This document shows, piece by piece, positions 63,407 through 64,000 of a stretch of DNA of 64,000 nt; position 1 is the stretch's first letter, and each line of letters begins with the position of its first letter. The notes under the pieces were generated by a model. That model saw only the letters and a program-made list of their open reading frames with translations. It had not been told where the DNA came from and ran no database searches. A program made the translations under genes and the position numbers. Source of the stretch: Phenylobacterium soli (lineage in GTDB: Bacteria; Pseudomonadota; Alphaproteobacteria; Caulobacterales; Caulobacteraceae); NCBI RefSeq assembly GCF_003254475.1, contig NZ_QFYQ01000001.1, forward strand, positions 1,984,001 through 2,048,000, read 5' to 3'.

Positions 63407-64000
63407 GATGAGAGAACGCCTCGAGGTCGTCGACCCCGCAATCGCACCGCCCGTTTGGGCCGCTCTTCGCAATGAGGCGGCGGCGGTGGCGAAGAAGGAG
63501 TCGGCGCTGGCCAGCGTGCTGGCGGCGACGATCATCAACCACGACACCCTGGGCGATGCGCTCTCCTACCAGCTCGCGCGCAAGCTGGGCGATCAGGAGC
63601 TGCGCGGCATGACCATCCGCGACATCTGCGACGAGGCCTACGAGGCCAAGCCCGAGCTCCTCGACATCGCGGAGGACGACCTGAAGGCCGTGTTCGAACG
63701 CGACCCGGCCTGCAAGGGCTACGTCCAGCCGTTCCTGTTCTTCAAGGGCTTCCAGGCGCTGCAGACCCAGCGGGTCGCCCACTGGCTCTGGCAGCAGGGC
63801 CGCGAGACCCTGGCCTTCTACTTCCAATCCCGCTCCTCCGAGCTCTTCCAGGTGGACATCCACCCGGCGACCCGGATCGGCCGCGGCGTGTTCGTCGACC
63901 ACGGCACCGGCATCGTCATCGGCGAGACCGCGGTGATCGGGGACGACGTTTCCATGCTGCAGGGCGTGACGCTCGGCGGCACCGGCGCGGAGCGCGGCGA
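63407..64000 (+). CDS. cysE: Serine O-acetyltransferase CysE (3' end outside window)
   Basis: The first 198 residues of CysE, which acetylates serine with acetyl-CoA as the first step of cysteine synthesis. The N-terminal helical domain (WAALRNEAAAVAKKESALASVL, ATIINHDTLGDALSYQLA) is followed by the start of the left-handed beta-helix with the active site (VDIHPATRIGRGVFVDHGTGIVIGET, residues about 150-175, and MLQGVTLGGTG). The gene runs off the window. Two in-frame ATGs, at 63389 and 63407, each have a purine-rich ribosome-binding site; 63407 is chosen because GGGAGG is at ideal spacing. Confidence 0.93.

Noticed and set aside
1..64000. CRISPR arrays, tRNA or rRNA genes, insertion sequences, integrases or phage genes
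   Set aside because: I looked for regularly spaced repeats, cloverleaf-type sequences, terminal inverted repeats and transposase motifs and saw none I could support.

Overview
The window is GC-rich, densely coded DNA from a flagellated alphaproteobacterium. Four large TonB-dependent receptors, a flagellin behind a sigma-54 promoter of the Caulobacter kind, a TorF porin and abundant regulators point to Caulobacteraceae (Caulobacter/Phenylobacterium type). That placement is inferred from gene content; there is no rRNA here. All calls are from reading the sequence, without database searches.

Region 1 (1-10.8 kb) is sensing and motility. The 3' end of a hybrid CheA overlaps a CheW fused to a group I truncated hemoglobin. 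A soluble chemoreceptor follows that starts with a near-copy of the same hemoglobin and continues with PAS domains and a methyl-accepting signalling domain. CheR and CheB converge on it. Next come an XRE-BLUF blue-light regulator, a PAS hybrid histidine kinase and a flagellin. The duplicated globin, placed on both the receptor and the CheW adaptor, is the most unusual feature of the window and suggests a heme-based gas-sensing chemotaxis pathway.

Region 2 (10.8-23.8 kb) holds a secreted metallo-beta-lactamase-fold protein, a DsbA-family isomerase, a LysR regulator divergent from a DUF3604-PpiC-HupE operon, UDP-glucuronate decarboxylase, two tiny coupled ORFs leading into a D-aminoacylase-like amidohydrolase and an MFS exporter, an RlpA/SPOR lipoprotein and an unknown protein.

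Region 3 (23.9-31 kb) holds a TonB receptor, a TauE/SafE transporter and a Tat-exported aminotransferase on one strand, then a small HTH-like protein, an isolated Anbu-type proteasome homologue and a LuxR-type regulator.

Region 4 (31-42.4 kb) looks like a catabolic island: acyl-CoA dehydrogenase, MerR, TetR, two TonB receptors sharing a leader motif, an MpaB-type oxygenase and a feruloyl-CoA-synthase-like ligase.

Region 5 (42.3-49.8 kb) has surface-polysaccharide genes (UDP-glucuronate epimerase, family 2 glycosyltransferase), an ECF sigma/FecR/STN-TonB receptor signalling set and a TPR glycosyltransferase-like protein.

Region 6 (50-64 kb) has GTP-type PEP carboxykinase behind a leader hairpin, a sulfate-uptake operon headed by an OprP-like porin (porin-sbp-cysT-cysW-cysA), a CapD/WbpM-type dehydratase, a TorF porin, an SDR, QueF, a candidate small RNA, a nitroreductase, a Nudix hydrolase and the 5' part of cysE, which runs off the end.
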